This document shows positions 31,483-41,275 of a DNA stretch of 64,000 bases, piece by piece. Numbering within the stretch: position 1 is the first letter of the stretch; each line of letters starts with the position of its first letter. Location of the stretch: positions 186,001 to 250,000 of the forward strand of contig JAXLTD010000001.1 of NCBI GenBank assembly GCA_046330225.1. The letters run 5' to 3'. A program made the position numbers and the translations under genes. Under the pieces are notes generated by a model that did not search any database, was not told the origin of the DNA, and saw nothing but the letters and a program-made list of their open reading frames with translations. Source of the DNA: CANJIV01 sp046330225 (GTDB lineage Bacteria > Actinomycetota > Thermoleophilia > Solirubrobacterales > Solirubrobacteraceae).

Positions 31483-34281
31483 ATGGCCGCCGGGATTCTG
31501 CACGAACGGAGTCGCGAGATCGAACGGCTCGACGCCGCGATCGCGGCGGCGGCTGCCGGGGACGGGGGGCTGGTCGTGATCGACGCCCCTGCCGGCATCG
31601 GAAAGACCTCGCTGCTCCAGGCGGCCCGCCGGGCGGCGGCCGAGCACGGCACTGTCCTGGCTGCCCGCGCCGCCGAGCTCGAGCGCGAGTTTCCGTTCGG
31701 CGTCGTCCGCCAGCTCTTTGAGGCGGCCGTGACCGGGCCGGAGGGGGACAGCGCCTTCGTTGGGGCTGCGGCGCCGTGCCGGGCCGTCTTCGGGGCGCCG
31801 GCGGCGCCGGAGGCCGCCGACGACCAGGCCGGGAGCTTCGCGATGCTCCACGGCCTCTACTGGCTGACGCTCAACCTGGCCGCAGACGGCCCGCTCGTCC
31901 TTGCCGTCGACGACCTGCACTGGACCGACGCGCCGTCGCTGCGCTTCCTCGCCTATCTCGCGCACCGGCTCGAGGGGGCGCCGGTGCTCGTGATCGCGAC
32001 GGTCCGCACGAACGAGCCGGGCGCCGACGAGCGGCTGCTCGCCGAGATCGTGCAGGACCCGGCGGCGACCGTGCTGCGGCCGGCCCCGCTGTCCGCGACC
32101 GCGGCGTCCGACCTGGTGCGCGACCGTCTCGGCGCGGATCCCGACCCCGCGTTCGCCGCCGCCTGCCACGAGGTGGCCGGCGGCAACCCGCTGCTCCTCG
32201 GCCAGCTCCTGGCGGCGCTGGCCGCCGACGGCATCGACGCCACGGCTGCCAGCGCCGCGACGGTGCGCGAGATCGGGCCCCGCGCGCTCTCCAGCGCGGT
32301 GCTGCTGCGCCTGGCCCGCCTGCCCGACGCGGCCGTTCGGGTCGCCCAGGCCGTCGCCGTCCTCGGTGACGCCGCCCACGTCGCGCCCGTCGCTGCGCTC
32401 ACCAGCCTCGACGAGGCCGACGTGGCGGCGGCGACTGGCGCCCTCGCTCGCGCCGAGATCCTGCGCTCCGAGACGCCGCTGAGCTTCGTGCATCCGCTCG
32501 TCCGCGACGCGATCTATCGGGATCTCGCGCCGGGTGATCGCGAACTCCAGCACGGACGCGCGGCGCGAATGCTGATGGATGCCGGGGCGGCCGCCGAGCA
32601 GGTGGCCACGCACCTGCTCGCGGTTCCGCCCGCTGGGGATCCCGAGGTGGCGCGCGTGCTGCATCACGCCGGTCGCGCGGCCCTGCGCTCCGGGGCGCCC
32701 GACAGCGCCGCCGCCTATCTGCGCCGGGCGCTCGAGGAGCCGCCGGCGGATGACCGGCGGGCCGCGATCCTGTTCGAGCTGGGCGGCGCCGAGGCGAGCA
32801 CCAACGGCCTCGCTGCCGGCGAGCACCTCCGGGAGGCCTACGACGCCCTCGCGGACCCGGTCGCGCGGGGGGTGGCTGCCGGCCTGCTCGCGCGCATCCT
32901 CATGTTCACCGGCGATCCTCCGGCGGCGGCTGCCGTGGCGCGGCGGGCGGCCGCCGACCTGCCCGCCGAGCTCCAGGACATGGCCCTCGCCCTCACGGCG
33001 TTCGAGGCGATGGTCGTGCTCTTCGGGGCCGGCGAGCCGGAGGACGTCGCCGCGCCGCTGGAGCGGGCGCGCACCGAGACGGCGACCGACGGGCCGGGCG
33101 CCCGCATGCTCCAGGCCGTGGCCGCGATGTCGTGGGCCTACGGCGGCGGACGGGCCGACGACTGCGTCGCCCTGGCCCTGGCGTCGCTCGAGGACGGCCT
33201 GCTGGCCGCGGCCGATCCCGGCCTCGGGGCGATCGCGCCGATCATCGTCCTGGCGCTCGCCGACCGTGACGAGGCAGTCGAGGCGCTCGATGCCGCGCTC
33301 GCCGTCGGCTACCGCCACGGCTCGCTCTTCACGATCGCCGGCCTGCACCTGTGGCAGGGCTTCGTCCTCTGCCGCCGGGGCGACCTGACCGAGGCGGAGG
33401 CCCAGCTCACGACGGCCGAATCCGAGCTCGACCTCTGGGGCTTCGGGGCCCAGGCGGTCCGGTACACCTCGGCGTTCCTCTCCTCGGTGCGGCTCGAGCG
33501 CGGCGATCTGGCGGGCGCGCGCGCCGCGCTGCAGCGCTCGCGCGATGCCGGGGACCGGTCCGACGGCGCCCGCTACTGGGTCAACGCCGAGCTCGAGCTG
33601 CTCGTCGCCGAGGGCCGGTGGGACGAGGCGGCCGAGCGGGCGGACGTCTTCGCGGCCCGCTACCCCCACTACCTCAACCCGGCGTACGCGCGCTGGCGCT
33701 CGGCCAAGGCACAGGCGCTCGACGCGCTCGGCCGCCGCGAGGAGGCGATCGCGCTGGTCGAGGCGGAGCTCGAGGCGGCGCGCCACTGGGGCGCGCCGGG
33801 CGCCGTCGGCACGACGCTGCGCATCCTCGGGGCGATGAAGCGCGAGGACGGCATCGACGACCTGCGCGCGGCGGTCGACGTCCTCGCCGGATCGGCCGCC
33901 CGCCTCGAGCTCGCCAAGGCGCTGGCAGCGCTCGGGGCGGCCCGGCGGCGCTCGAAGCAGATCGACGCGGCCCGGGAGCCCCTGCGCCAGGCCCTCGAGC
34001 TCGCCAGCGTGTGCGGCGCCGACGGCCTGGCCGAGCACGTCCGGACCGAGCTGCGGGCCTCCGGCCTGCGGCCCCGGCGCGACGCGCTCAGCGGCCCCGA
34101 CGCGCTGACGCCCAGCGAGCGGCGCGTCGCGGACCGCGCGGCCTCGGGCGACACGAACCGCGACATCGCCCAGGCGCTCTTCGTCACGCCCAAGACCGTC
34201 GAGGTCCACCTCTCCAACGCTTACCGCAAGCTCGGCATCCGCTCGCGGCGCGAGCTGGCCGCGGCCCTGGCCGCCGACTGA
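31483..34281 (+). CDS. LuxR-family regulator with AAA/STAND ATPase (LAL type)
   Basis: A 932-residue large ATP-binding regulator. The N-terminal AAA domain has Walker A APAGIGKTS (~35-43) and Walker B LAVDDLHWTD (~140). A long helical, TPR-like region spans ~420-850. A LuxR/GerE helix-turn-helix ends the protein (TPSERRVADRAASGDTNRDIAQALFVTPKTVEVHLSNAYRKLGI). The MalT-type layout implies effector-controlled oligomerisation; the effector is unknown. Flanked by an oxidase operon and a convergent secreted phosphoesterase, so no target is obvious. Confidence 0.93.
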   Translation: MAAGILHERSREIERLDAAIAAAAAGDGGLVVIDAPAGIGKTSLLQAARRAAAEHGTVLAARAAELEREFPFGVVRQLFEAAVTGPEGDSAFVGAAAPCRAVFGAPAAPEAADDQAGSFAMLHGLYWLTLNLAADGPLVLAVDDLHWTDAPSLRFLAYLAHRLEGAPVLVIATVRTNEPGADERLLAEIVQDPAATVLRPAPLSATAASDLVRDRLGADPDPAFAAACHEVAGGNPLLLGQLLAALAADGIDATAASAATVREIGPRALSSAVLLRLARLPDAAVRVAQAVAVLGDAAHVAPVAALTSLDEADVAAATGALARAEILRSETPLSFVHPLVRDAIYRDLAPGDRELQHGRAARMLMDAGAAAEQVATHLLAVPPAGDPEVARVLHHAGRAALRSGAPDSAAAYLRRALEEPPADDRRAAILFELGGAEASTNGLAAGEHLREAYDALADPVARGVAAGLLARILMFTGDPPAAAAVARRAAADLPAELQDMALALTAFEAMVVLFGAGEPEDVAAPLERARTETATDGPGARMLQAVAAMSWAYGGGRADDCVALALASLEDGLLAAADPGLGAIAPIIVLALADRDEAVEALDAALAVGYRHGSLFTIAGLHLWQGFVLCRRGDLTEAEAQLTTAESELDLWGFGAQAVRYTSAFLSSVRLERGDLAGARAALQRSRDAGDRSDGARYWVNAELELLVAEGRWDEAAERADVFAARYPHYLNPAYARWRSAKAQALDALGRREEAIALVEAELEAARHWGAPGAVGTTLRILGAMKREDGIDDLRAAVDVLAGSAARLELAKALAALGAARRRSKQIDAAREPLRQALELASVCGADGLAEHVRTELRASGLRPRRDALSGPDALTPSERRVADRAASGDTNRDIAQALFVTPKTVEVHLSNAYRKLGIRSRRELAAALAAD

Positions 34282-34323
34282 GACCGGTCCTGAGCCGCGC
34301 GCGGCGCGGCGGCTACCCGGCGG

Positions 34324-37008
34324 CTACCCGTCGGCGTCGCGCTCAGCCACGGCGTTGGGCCCCGGCGGCGGCGGGGCGGCCTTGCGGCCGTGCTCCGACT
34401 GCCACAGGATCCGGTCGAGGACGTGCTGGGTGACCTGGTCGGGCTTGTCGAGGTTCAGCGAATGGGACAGCCGGGCGTTCGCGGCCGTGGCCGGGTTGCG
34501 GGCGAGCAGGTCGACCTGCGGCGGCACGAGCGCGTACGGCGCCGCGTTCCTCGCCGACGTGTCGAAGGCGTCGTACATCGGCGTGGCCAGCCGGTCGGCG
34601 AGCCCGAGCGGCCGCATCCCGAGGATGAGCTCCATGGAGCGGATGACCGACAGGAAGTCGTAGCGCGTGTGGATGACCGCGCGCCGCTTGGCGAACGGGC
34701 TGATGACCGCGGCCGGGATGCGGTGGGCGTCGACGTGGTCCGCGCCGTCCTGGGAGTCGTCCTCGATCACGAAGATCGCCGATTGGCGCCAGATCTTCGA
34801 ATGCGACACGAGGTCCACGATGCGGCCCAGGGCGTCGTCGTTGTCGGCGATCATCGCCTTCGGCGTGCGCCGGCCGGGGTCGGTGCCGTTCGTGTGGTCC
34901 GAGGTGAGCGTCAGGTACGTGAACCGCGGGACCGCGTTGGCCGCCAGCTGGGACTGGAAGCGCTTCTCGAAGCACTCGTACCGTGACTCGGCCTTGGACT
35001 CGGCGCCCGCAGGGAGCTTCGTGTCCCAGACCGGGTTGCCCGAGATCGCGTTGCGCCCGATGTAGGCGTCGTTCGGATAGCACCCGAACGGGTTGCCCAG
35101 GTCGGACTTCTCGAACTTGCGCTCCACGAGCTGGCCGGCCGGCGAGCTGACCGGAACGTCCTTGTCGGGGATGATCTTCTTCGGCACGACGCCGGCCACG
35201 GCCTCGCCGTAGTTGAAGTAGGAGATCTTCTGGCGCTCGGCCTGGTCGAACAGGAAGCCGCTCCCGGGCCAGGTGACGCCGTAGACGCCGAAGTCGTACG
35301 GGCGCTTGCGGTCCGCGTAGTTCTGGAACCAGTTCTTGTGGACGTAGTCCGACACGGCACCCGCCGAGGCCCAGAAGTGGCCGTCGATCGACGCTTCGGA
35401 GTTGGCGAACACGTGGTCCAGGAGCGGGAAGCGGTCGACCAGCGCGTGGAAGTTGGGCGTGACCGCGCGTCCGAACAAGGACAGCTTGCGGTCGCCGTCG
35501 CCGCGGCTGACGTCGCCGAGGATCTGGTCGTAGGTCCGGTTCTCACGGACGACGTAGAAGACGTACTTGATCGGCCCGCCGGCGCGCAGCGGCGTGCCCT
35601 TGGGCGGCCGCTGGGCGTTCGAGGGCGTGATCTGGCGCGACGCCGCCGGCGTGAGCGCGCGGATTCGCGCGTCGCTGGGGAGGTCCAGGACGCCGGCGCG
35701 CCCCGTGACGAGCAGTGGCAGGTACTGGAACGAGCCGATCTGGTTGTCGTTGTTGCGCGGGCTCTCCGGGTTGGGGCCGCGCGGGTTGGGCCCGACGCCG
35801 AGCCCCTTGGCCGCCAGCCACACGAGCTTGGAGCAGCGCGCGCCGCGGCGGGCGTCGCAGGGGAACGCGGCTGGCGTCGCGACGACTGCAGCCGGGTACT
35901 CGGCCGTCGGGATCCGCCCGATCAGCGACCACGCCCGCGGGCTGCCCTTGGGCCGGCGGGCGGCGGGGAGGGCGAAGGCGGCCAGCTCGTCGCCGCCCGC
36001 CTCGGCGACCCACAGGCGCGTGCCGTCCGGCGTGACCGCGACGTCGACCGGCGAGGTCCCGAGGCCCTGCGGGCGCTCGACGGACAGGGTCCGGAGCAGG
36101 CGCAGCGCCTTCGTGTCGAGCACCGCCACCTGGTCGGAGTTGGCGATCGCGACGTAGGCGCGGTCCGCCTTGGGGTCGAGCGCGATGCCTTCGGGGTGCG
36201 AGAACTGCGCGCCGACCTTGATGTCCTTGACCTTGGTTCCAGCCGCGAGGTCGATGACCGAAACGGTGCCCGGCGCCTCGTTCGAGACCAGGCCGTAGCG
36301 CCCGTTGCGCGTGATCGCCGCGCCGTAGGGGTAATCGCCGGTCGGCACGTAGCGCACGGCGCGCGTGGCGGTGTCGACGATCGCTGCCGCATCGGCGAGG
36401 TTGAGCGGCACGAGCAGGCGCGAGCCGTCGGGCGCCACCGCGAGGCGGTCGGGCCAGGCGACGAGGTTCTTCGGATTCGCGCTGAGCGGGGGGAAGGCCT
36501 GCGGCACGGTGGCGCTGGCGGGTGGCGGCACGGCGATCGTCCCGGTCTCTGCGGCGCGGCCGCCGGCGGCGTAGGAGAACACGTGGATGACGTCGCCGTC
36601 GCGCCCCGGCAGGCCGGGGCGGGCCTGGTCGGCGTGCCCGGAGTCGGCGACGCCCGACACGTACGCGACGCGCCGCTTCGGATCCATCGCCACGCCGCCG
36701 CTCGCACCCGGCACCGGCAGGATCTGCACGACGCGCCGGGTGGCCACGGCGACGATGCGCACGTCGTTGCGGCCCCGCCCGGTCGAGACGGTCCAGTAGA
36801 AGCGGCCGTCCGGCGTGAGCGCCGCGCCCGTCGGGAAATTCCCGAGCGGCGGGCTGAGGCGTCCGGCGGGCCGGAGCAGCCGGCCGTTCCCGAGCAGGCC
36901 GGACCGGGGCCCGACCTGGTTGGTGCTGACGGCGGCAACGGCGACGGCGGCGGTGGCGCTTGCGGCCACGGCGGCGGCGAGGGTGGCGGCATGGCGGCGG
37001 GAGATCAT
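34324..37008 (-). CDS. secreted YncE-like beta-propeller/phosphoesterase
   Basis: An 894-residue exported protein. Residues ~1-31 are a signal peptide (SRRHAATLAAAVAASATAAVAVAA). Residues ~50-400 are a YncE-like seven-bladed propeller (LTPDGRFYWTVSTGRG, AVAPDGSRLLVPLNLADAAAIVD, DVAVTPDGTRLWVAEAG). Residues ~480-890 are a phosphoesterase domain of the alkaline-phosphatase superfamily (FYVVRENRTYDQILGDVSRGD, HFWASAGAVSDYVHKNW, AIFVIEDDSQDGADHVDAHR). It probably cleaves phosphoesters outside the cell. ATG 37008 lies 8 nt after TAGGAT on the minus strand. Confidence 0.88.
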   Translation of the reverse strand: MISRRHAATLAAAVAASATAAVAVAAVSTNQVGPRSGLLGNGRLLRPAGRLSPPLGNFPTGAALTPDGRFYWTVSTGRGRNDVRIVAVATRRVVQILPVPGASGGVAMDPKRRVAYVSGVADSGHADQARPGLPGRDGDVIHVFSYAAGGRAAETGTIAVPPPASATVPQAFPPLSANPKNLVAWPDRLAVAPDGSRLLVPLNLADAAAIVDTATRAVRYVPTGDYPYGAAITRNGRYGLVSNEAPGTVSVIDLAAGTKVKDIKVGAQFSHPEGIALDPKADRAYVAIANSDQVAVLDTKALRLLRTLSVERPQGLGTSPVDVAVTPDGTRLWVAEAGGDELAAFALPAARRPKGSPRAWSLIGRIPTAEYPAAVVATPAAFPCDARRGARCSKLVWLAAKGLGVGPNPRGPNPESPRNNDNQIGSFQYLPLLVTGRAGVLDLPSDARIRALTPAASRQITPSNAQRPPKGTPLRAGGPIKYVFYVVRENRTYDQILGDVSRGDGDRKLSLFGRAVTPNFHALVDRFPLLDHVFANSEASIDGHFWASAGAVSDYVHKNWFQNYADRKRPYDFGVYGVTWPGSGFLFDQAERQKISYFNYGEAVAGVVPKKIIPDKDVPVSSPAGQLVERKFEKSDLGNPFGCYPNDAYIGRNAISGNPVWDTKLPAGAESKAESRYECFEKRFQSQLAANAVPRFTYLTLTSDHTNGTDPGRRTPKAMIADNDDALGRIVDLVSHSKIWRQSAIFVIEDDSQDGADHVDAHRIPAAVISPFAKRRAVIHTRYDFLSVIRSMELILGMRPLGLADRLATPMYDAFDTSARNAAPYALVPPQVDLLARNPATAANARLSHSLNLDKPDQVTQHVLDRILWQSEHGRKAAPPPPGPNAVAERDADG

Positions 37009-37016
37009 CGCGGGTG

Positions 37017-37022
37017 ATCCTA
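37017..37022 (-). promoter_or_regulatory. -10 box of the phosphoesterase gene (leaderless)
   Basis: TAGGAT on the minus strand, 8 nt before ATG 37008, supporting that start over the in-frame ATG at 37089. Confidence 0.55.
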
Positions 37023-37081
37023 GCCCGGCCGGCGCGGCCGGTGTGTCGGGCCGGTGAACGGGTGCGGCCGGGCGCGGCGCC

Positions 37082-39241
37082 TCAGGCAACTGGCCGCAGC
37101 CGGCGGAAGGGCTCGCCGTCGCGCAGGGCCTTCACGACGGCGTCCACCATGCCGTCGCCGTCGTCGCGGCGGCCGTCGGTCACGGCCGCGACGATCTCGC
37201 GCTTGCGGGCGATGAGGGCGGCCATCGTTTCGTCGATCGTCTCGGCGGCGAGGAGGTACCAGGCGGTGACCGCGTCGCGCTGGCCGATCCGGTGGCAGCG
37301 GTCCTCGGCCTGGTCGTGCAGGGCGGGCGTCCACTCGAGCTCGAGGAAGGCGACGTTCGAGGCGCGGGTCAGCGTGATGCCCTGGCCAGCCACCCGGGTC
37401 GCGGCCACCAGCAGGGGCGATCCCTCCCCGGCCTGGAACTCGCGCACCGCCCCCTCGCGGCGCTCGGCCGAATCGGCGCCCAGGATGTGCAGCGCCGCCG
37501 GAAACCGCTCGAGCACCGCGCGCTGGACCTCGACGTGACGGGCGAAGACGACGAGCGGCTCTCCGGAGGCGAGGAAGTCGTGAATCCAGGCCAGCGCGCC
37601 CGCGAGCTTCCCGCGCGCGGCGAGCCGGCCGAGCGCGGTGAGCTGGGCCAGGCGCTCGGCGCGCAGCGTCGCGGCGATGCGGGCGTCGAGCTCGGACAGG
37701 TCCAGCGGCTGCTCGCGCAGCCAGGCGATGACGTCGCGCTCGGCGAGCCGGTACTCGGGCTCGTTGTCGAGGGCGATCGGGACGACGACCTGGCGCTTGG
37801 CCGGCAGCTGCGGGAGCACCTCGGACTTGCGGCGGCGCACGAAGCAGCGCCGGCGCAGGTGCCAGTGCAGGCGCTCCTCGCTCTGGCTCCCCTGGAACTG
37901 GCGCGAGAAGCGCGCGCCCGAGCCGAAGTCCTCCAGGCGTCCGAGCACGCGCAGCTGGGCGATGAGCTCGTCGGCGTGGTTGAGCACGGGCGTGCCGGTG
38001 AGGGCCAGGCGCAGCCCGTCGTCCGGGACCGCAGCGGCGAGCCGCCGCACCGCCTGGGTCCGCTTGGCCTGCGGGTTCTTGCAGTAGTGGGACTCGTCGA
38101 CGACGAGCGCACGGGGCCGCCGGCGGGCCAAGGCCTCGCGGTGGGCCGCGACGATCTCGTAGTTCAGGAGCGTGATGTCGGCCGGGGCCGAGAGCGCCCC
38201 CCGGCCGGTGACCACCGCGACCGACCGGTGCGGGAGCCACCGCTCGGTCTCGCGGCGCCAGTTCAGCTTCAGCGAGGCGGGGCAGACCACCACCGCCGGG
38301 TAGGCGCCGTCGGCCTCGAGCGTGGCGAGCGCCTCGACCGTCTTCCCGAGGCCCTGCTCGTCGGCGAGGAAGGTGCGCCGCGCGTCGAGCGCGTAGCGGA
38401 CGGCGGCCCACTGGAACGGCTCGAGCGTGCCGCCCAGCTCGGCGGCGGCGGCGTCGATCGGGTCGGCGGCGGTGGCGCGGGACCGGCGCACCGCCGCCGC
38501 GGCCTGCGCCGCCTCGGCCCGCAGGGCGTCCAGGGCGCCGGCGGCCGCGGCGGTGGGGACCACGCCGTGCGCGGCGAGGAAGCCGTCGAGCTGGTCGACG
38601 AGCCACGGGTCGAGCGGCAGCGACCGCTCCCCGCCGGAGGCCGGCAGGGCCCGGAAGGCGGCGGCGGCGTCCCGGTCCCAGAGCACGTCGAGCTCGAAGA
38701 AGTCGCCGGTCAGCCGCTCGACGAGCGCGAGGCGCGCCGGCGGCGGGTCGTCGCCGTGCTCGGCGGCGACGAGGCAGCGGTCGGCGGCGGCGTCCAGGCG
38801 GGCGGCGTCCAGCGCGCGCAGCTCCCGGGCCGCCGCGCGGCTGAACGGCACGAGCAGCCGTCCGTCGTGCGCCTCGGCGTCCGCGGCGAGCGCGGCCGGG
38901 ACGGTGCCGGCCCGGGTCTCCAGGACCCACCAGCCGCGGCCCGCGTGGCGCGCGGTCTTCACGTGCCCGACCCAGCGCCCGCCGACCCCGTTCAGCCAGG
39001 CCGCAACCTCGTCGCTGGCCGTCAGCTCCGGGAAGCGCCGCAGGATCTCGGCGACGTGCGCGCCGGCCCAGTCGTCGGCGGGCGCCCACCACTCGCGGGT
39101 GTCCCAGTCGAAGCGCCGGTAGGGGATCGTGCGGACCGCGTCGACGATCTTCGCGTCGTAGGGGAAGGCGAGCACGACGACCGGCTCGCCGCCGGCACCC
39201 GGGCGCAGCTCGACGTTCGGGCGACCGGGGACGAGCTCCAT
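37082..39241 (-). CDS. SNF2-family DEAD/H helicase (SMARCAL1-like)
   Basis: A 719-residue SF2 translocase. An N-terminal ~260-residue region precedes the motor: Walker A ADEQGLGKTVEAL, LLNYEIV, DESH box VVDESHYCKNP, LTGTPVLNHADEL, then the C-terminal lobe with GITLTRASNVAFLELEWTP and motif VI QAEDRCHRIGQRDAV. Bacterial proteins of this layout are thought to remodel replication forks or DNA-protein complexes; the role here is inferred. ATG 39241 follows TACGGT at 6 nt on the minus strand. Divergent from adhE. Confidence 0.9.
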   Translation of the reverse strand: MELVPGRPNVELRPGAGGEPVVVLAFPYDAKIVDAVRTIPYRRFDWDTREWWAPADDWAGAHVAEILRRFPELTASDEVAAWLNGVGGRWVGHVKTARHAGRGWWVLETRAGTVPAALAADAEAHDGRLLVPFSRAAARELRALDAARLDAAADRCLVAAEHGDDPPPARLALVERLTGDFFELDVLWDRDAAAAFRALPASGGERSLPLDPWLVDQLDGFLAAHGVVPTAAAAGALDALRAEAAQAAAAVRRSRATAADPIDAAAAELGGTLEPFQWAAVRYALDARRTFLADEQGLGKTVEALATLEADGAYPAVVVCPASLKLNWRRETERWLPHRSVAVVTGRGALSAPADITLLNYEIVAAHREALARRRPRALVVDESHYCKNPQAKRTQAVRRLAAAVPDDGLRLALTGTPVLNHADELIAQLRVLGRLEDFGSGARFSRQFQGSQSEERLHWHLRRRCFVRRRKSEVLPQLPAKRQVVVPIALDNEPEYRLAERDVIAWLREQPLDLSELDARIAATLRAERLAQLTALGRLAARGKLAGALAWIHDFLASGEPLVVFARHVEVQRAVLERFPAALHILGADSAERREGAVREFQAGEGSPLLVAATRVAGQGITLTRASNVAFLELEWTPALHDQAEDRCHRIGQRDAVTAWYLLAAETIDETMAALIARKREIVAAVTDGRRDDGDGMVDAVVKALRDGEPFRRLRPVA

Positions 39242-39247
39242 GCGGCC

Positions 39248-39253
39248 ACCGTA
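39248..39253 (-). promoter_or_regulatory. -10 box of the SNF2 helicase gene (leaderless)
   Basis: TACGGT on the minus strand, 6 nt before ATG 39241. Confidence 0.5.
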
Positions 39254-39388
39254 GCTCACCGTCACGGCGGCCCGGCACGCGCGAACCCCGTAGTCGCCCC
39301 GGACCCGCGTCCGCCCTGACTCCGGTGGCAGCGCCCCGCCGCGGCGGGCATGCTCGGGCGTGCCCGTGCACCCGAGGGAGGAGATCCT

Positions 39389-41275
39389 ATGACCGGCACC
39401 ACGGCGGCTCCTGCCCCGGAGTCCGCAACCGCTCGCCTCGACGAGGCCTCCGCCGCCCGCATGGACGACTACGTCGCCCGGGCGCAGGCCGCGGCGACGG
39501 CGTTCCGCGCGCTCGACCAGGAGGCCGTCGACCGCATCGTGTGGGCGATGGTCGTGGCCGGGCTCGAGCACGCGATCGAGCTGGCCGAGCTCGCCATGGA
39601 GGAGACCGGCTTTGGCGTGTTCGAGGACAAGGTGGTCAAGAACTACATCGCGACCGAGTTCCTGTTCGACTACCTGAAGGACAAGAAGTCAGTCGGCGTG
39701 ATCGCCGAGGATCGCGAGCGCGGGATCCAGGAGGTCGCCGAGCCGATCGGCGTCGTGCTGGCCCTGCTGCCGATCACCAACCCGACGTCCACGGCGCTCT
39801 TCAAGTCGATCGTCGGGGCCAAGACCCGCAACGCGATGCTGTTCCGGCCGTCGGCCCGGGCCGCGCGCTGCGCGCTGCGGGCGGTCGAGGTGCTCCAGGC
39901 CGCCGGCGAGGAGGCCGGCCTGCCGCCGCACGCGCTGCAGGTGATCCCCGACCCGACCCTCGACATCTCGCAGTACCTGTTCCACCACGACGGGGTCGAC
40001 TTCATCTGGACCACCGGCGGCCCGAAGGCCGTGGCCGCGGCGAACGCCGCCGGCAAGCCGTGCATCAGCGTCGGCTCCGGGAATGCGCCCGTCTATTTGC
40101 ACCAGTCCGCCGACGTCCCGATGGCGGTCGTCGACATCCTCGTGTCCAAGACGTTCGACTCCTCGGTGATCTGCCCCGCCGAGCAGACCTGCGTGGTCGA
40201 CGAGGCGATCTACGACGACGTCGTGGCGGAGTTCGAGCGCATGGGCGCCCGCCTGCTGACCGAGGACGAAACCGACCGGCTGGCCGGGGCGACCATGACC
40301 GACGACGGCACGATGGAGCTTGCGGCGCTCGGCCGCTCCTGCGTGGATCTCGCCTCGCTTGCGGATATCCCGGCCGACGCCCGCGACAAGGTCCTGCTCG
40401 CGGCGCTCCCGTCCGATCTCGGCGACCTCGCCGAGCACCCCTTCATCGCCGAGAAGCTCATGCCGGTGCTCGGCCTCGTGCGCTCGCCATCGGTGCGGCA
40501 CGGCATCGACGCCTGCGTGCTCGTGACCGAGCACGACGGCCTCGGGCACACGTCCGCGGTGTACGCCCGAGACGACGATGTCGTCGACCGCTTCGCGCAG
40601 GCGGTCCGGACCGGTCGCATCCTCGTCAACGCCCCCACCGCGGTCGGGGCGCTCGGCGGGGTCTACAACTCGATGACGCCGACGTTCTCGCTCGGCTGCG
40701 GCACCTGGGGCGGCTCCATGACCACCGACAACGTCAACTACCGCAACCTCCTCAACATCAAGACGGTCTCGCGCCGGCAGGCCCCGCCGCAGTGGTTCCG
40801 CGTCCCGTCCGACACGTACTTCAACGCCGGGTCGCTCGACAGCCTGCGCACGGTGCAGGCGCGCCAGGTCGTGATCGTCACCGACCCGGGCACGGAGCAG
40901 CGCGGCACGACCGACGAGGTGCGGGCCCACCTGGCCGACGGCGCGTCCGTCCACGTCTTCTCGGCGATCTCCCCCGAGCCGCCGGAGTCGGAGATCCGGG
41001 CGGGCGTCGCGGTGCTCGACGAGCTGAATCCCGACCTCGTGGTCGCCGTGGGCGGGGGCTCGGTGCTCGACGCCGCCAAGGCGATCCGGCTGTTCCCGAG
41101 AGCCCGGAGCTCACGATGCGCGAGCTCTCGCTGCCGTTCCTGGACGCCCGCAAGCGGGTCGCCCAGTACCCGCAGGTGCAGCACGCGGCCCGCCTGGTCG
41201 CGATCCCGACGACGTCGGGGACCGGGTCCGAGGTGTCCCCGGCCGCCGTGCTCACGGCCGACGGCCGCAAGGTGA
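39389..41275 (+). CDS. adhE: bifunctional acetaldehyde/alcohol dehydrogenase AdhE, 5' part (frameshifted)
   Basis: N-terminal acetaldehyde-CoA dehydrogenase half of AdhE plus the start of the iron alcohol dehydrogenase half. Visible: LLPITNPTSTALFKSI, the nucleophile cysteine in DSSVICPAEQTCVVD, GGVYNSMTPTFSLGCGTWGGS, then the NAD-binding VVAVGGGSVLDAAKAIRLF. The true frame ends near 41097 at TTCCCGAGAGC, where one base is missing (FHESPEL is expected); residues after RLFP are out of frame. Start ATG 39389 has GGGAGGAGA upstream. Together with the 3' part the enzyme would be ~873 residues, a normal AdhE. Confidence 0.87.
   Translation: MTGTTAAPAPESATARLDEASAARMDDYVARAQAAATAFRALDQEAVDRIVWAMVVAGLEHAIELAELAMEETGFGVFEDKVVKNYIATEFLFDYLKDKKSVGVIAEDRERGIQEVAEPIGVVLALLPITNPTSTALFKSIVGAKTRNAMLFRPSARAARCALRAVEVLQAAGEEAGLPPHALQVIPDPTLDISQYLFHHDGVDFIWTTGGPKAVAAANAAGKPCISVGSGNAPVYLHQSADVPMAVVDILVSKTFDSSVICPAEQTCVVDEAIYDDVVAEFERMGARLLTEDETDRLAGATMTDDGTMELAALGRSCVDLASLADIPADARDKVLLAALPSDLGDLAEHPFIAEKLMPVLGLVRSPSVRHGIDACVLVTEHDGLGHTSAVYARDDDVVDRFAQAVRTGRILVNAPTAVGALGGVYNSMTPTFSLGCGTWGGSMTTDNVNYRNLLNIKTVSRRQAPPQWFRVPSDTYFNAGSLDSLRTVQARQVVIVTDPGTEQRGTTDEVRAHLADGASVHVFSAISPEPPESEIRAGVAVLDELNPDLVVAVGGGSVLDAAKAIRLFPRARSSRCASSRCRSWTPASGSPSTRRCSTRPAWSRSRRRRGPGPRCPRPPCSRPTAAR

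Noticed and set aside
34310..34331. Tandem 11-bp duplication GGCGGCTACCC at the phosphoesterase stop
   Set aside because: Two copies only, no sign of function; probably replication slippage.
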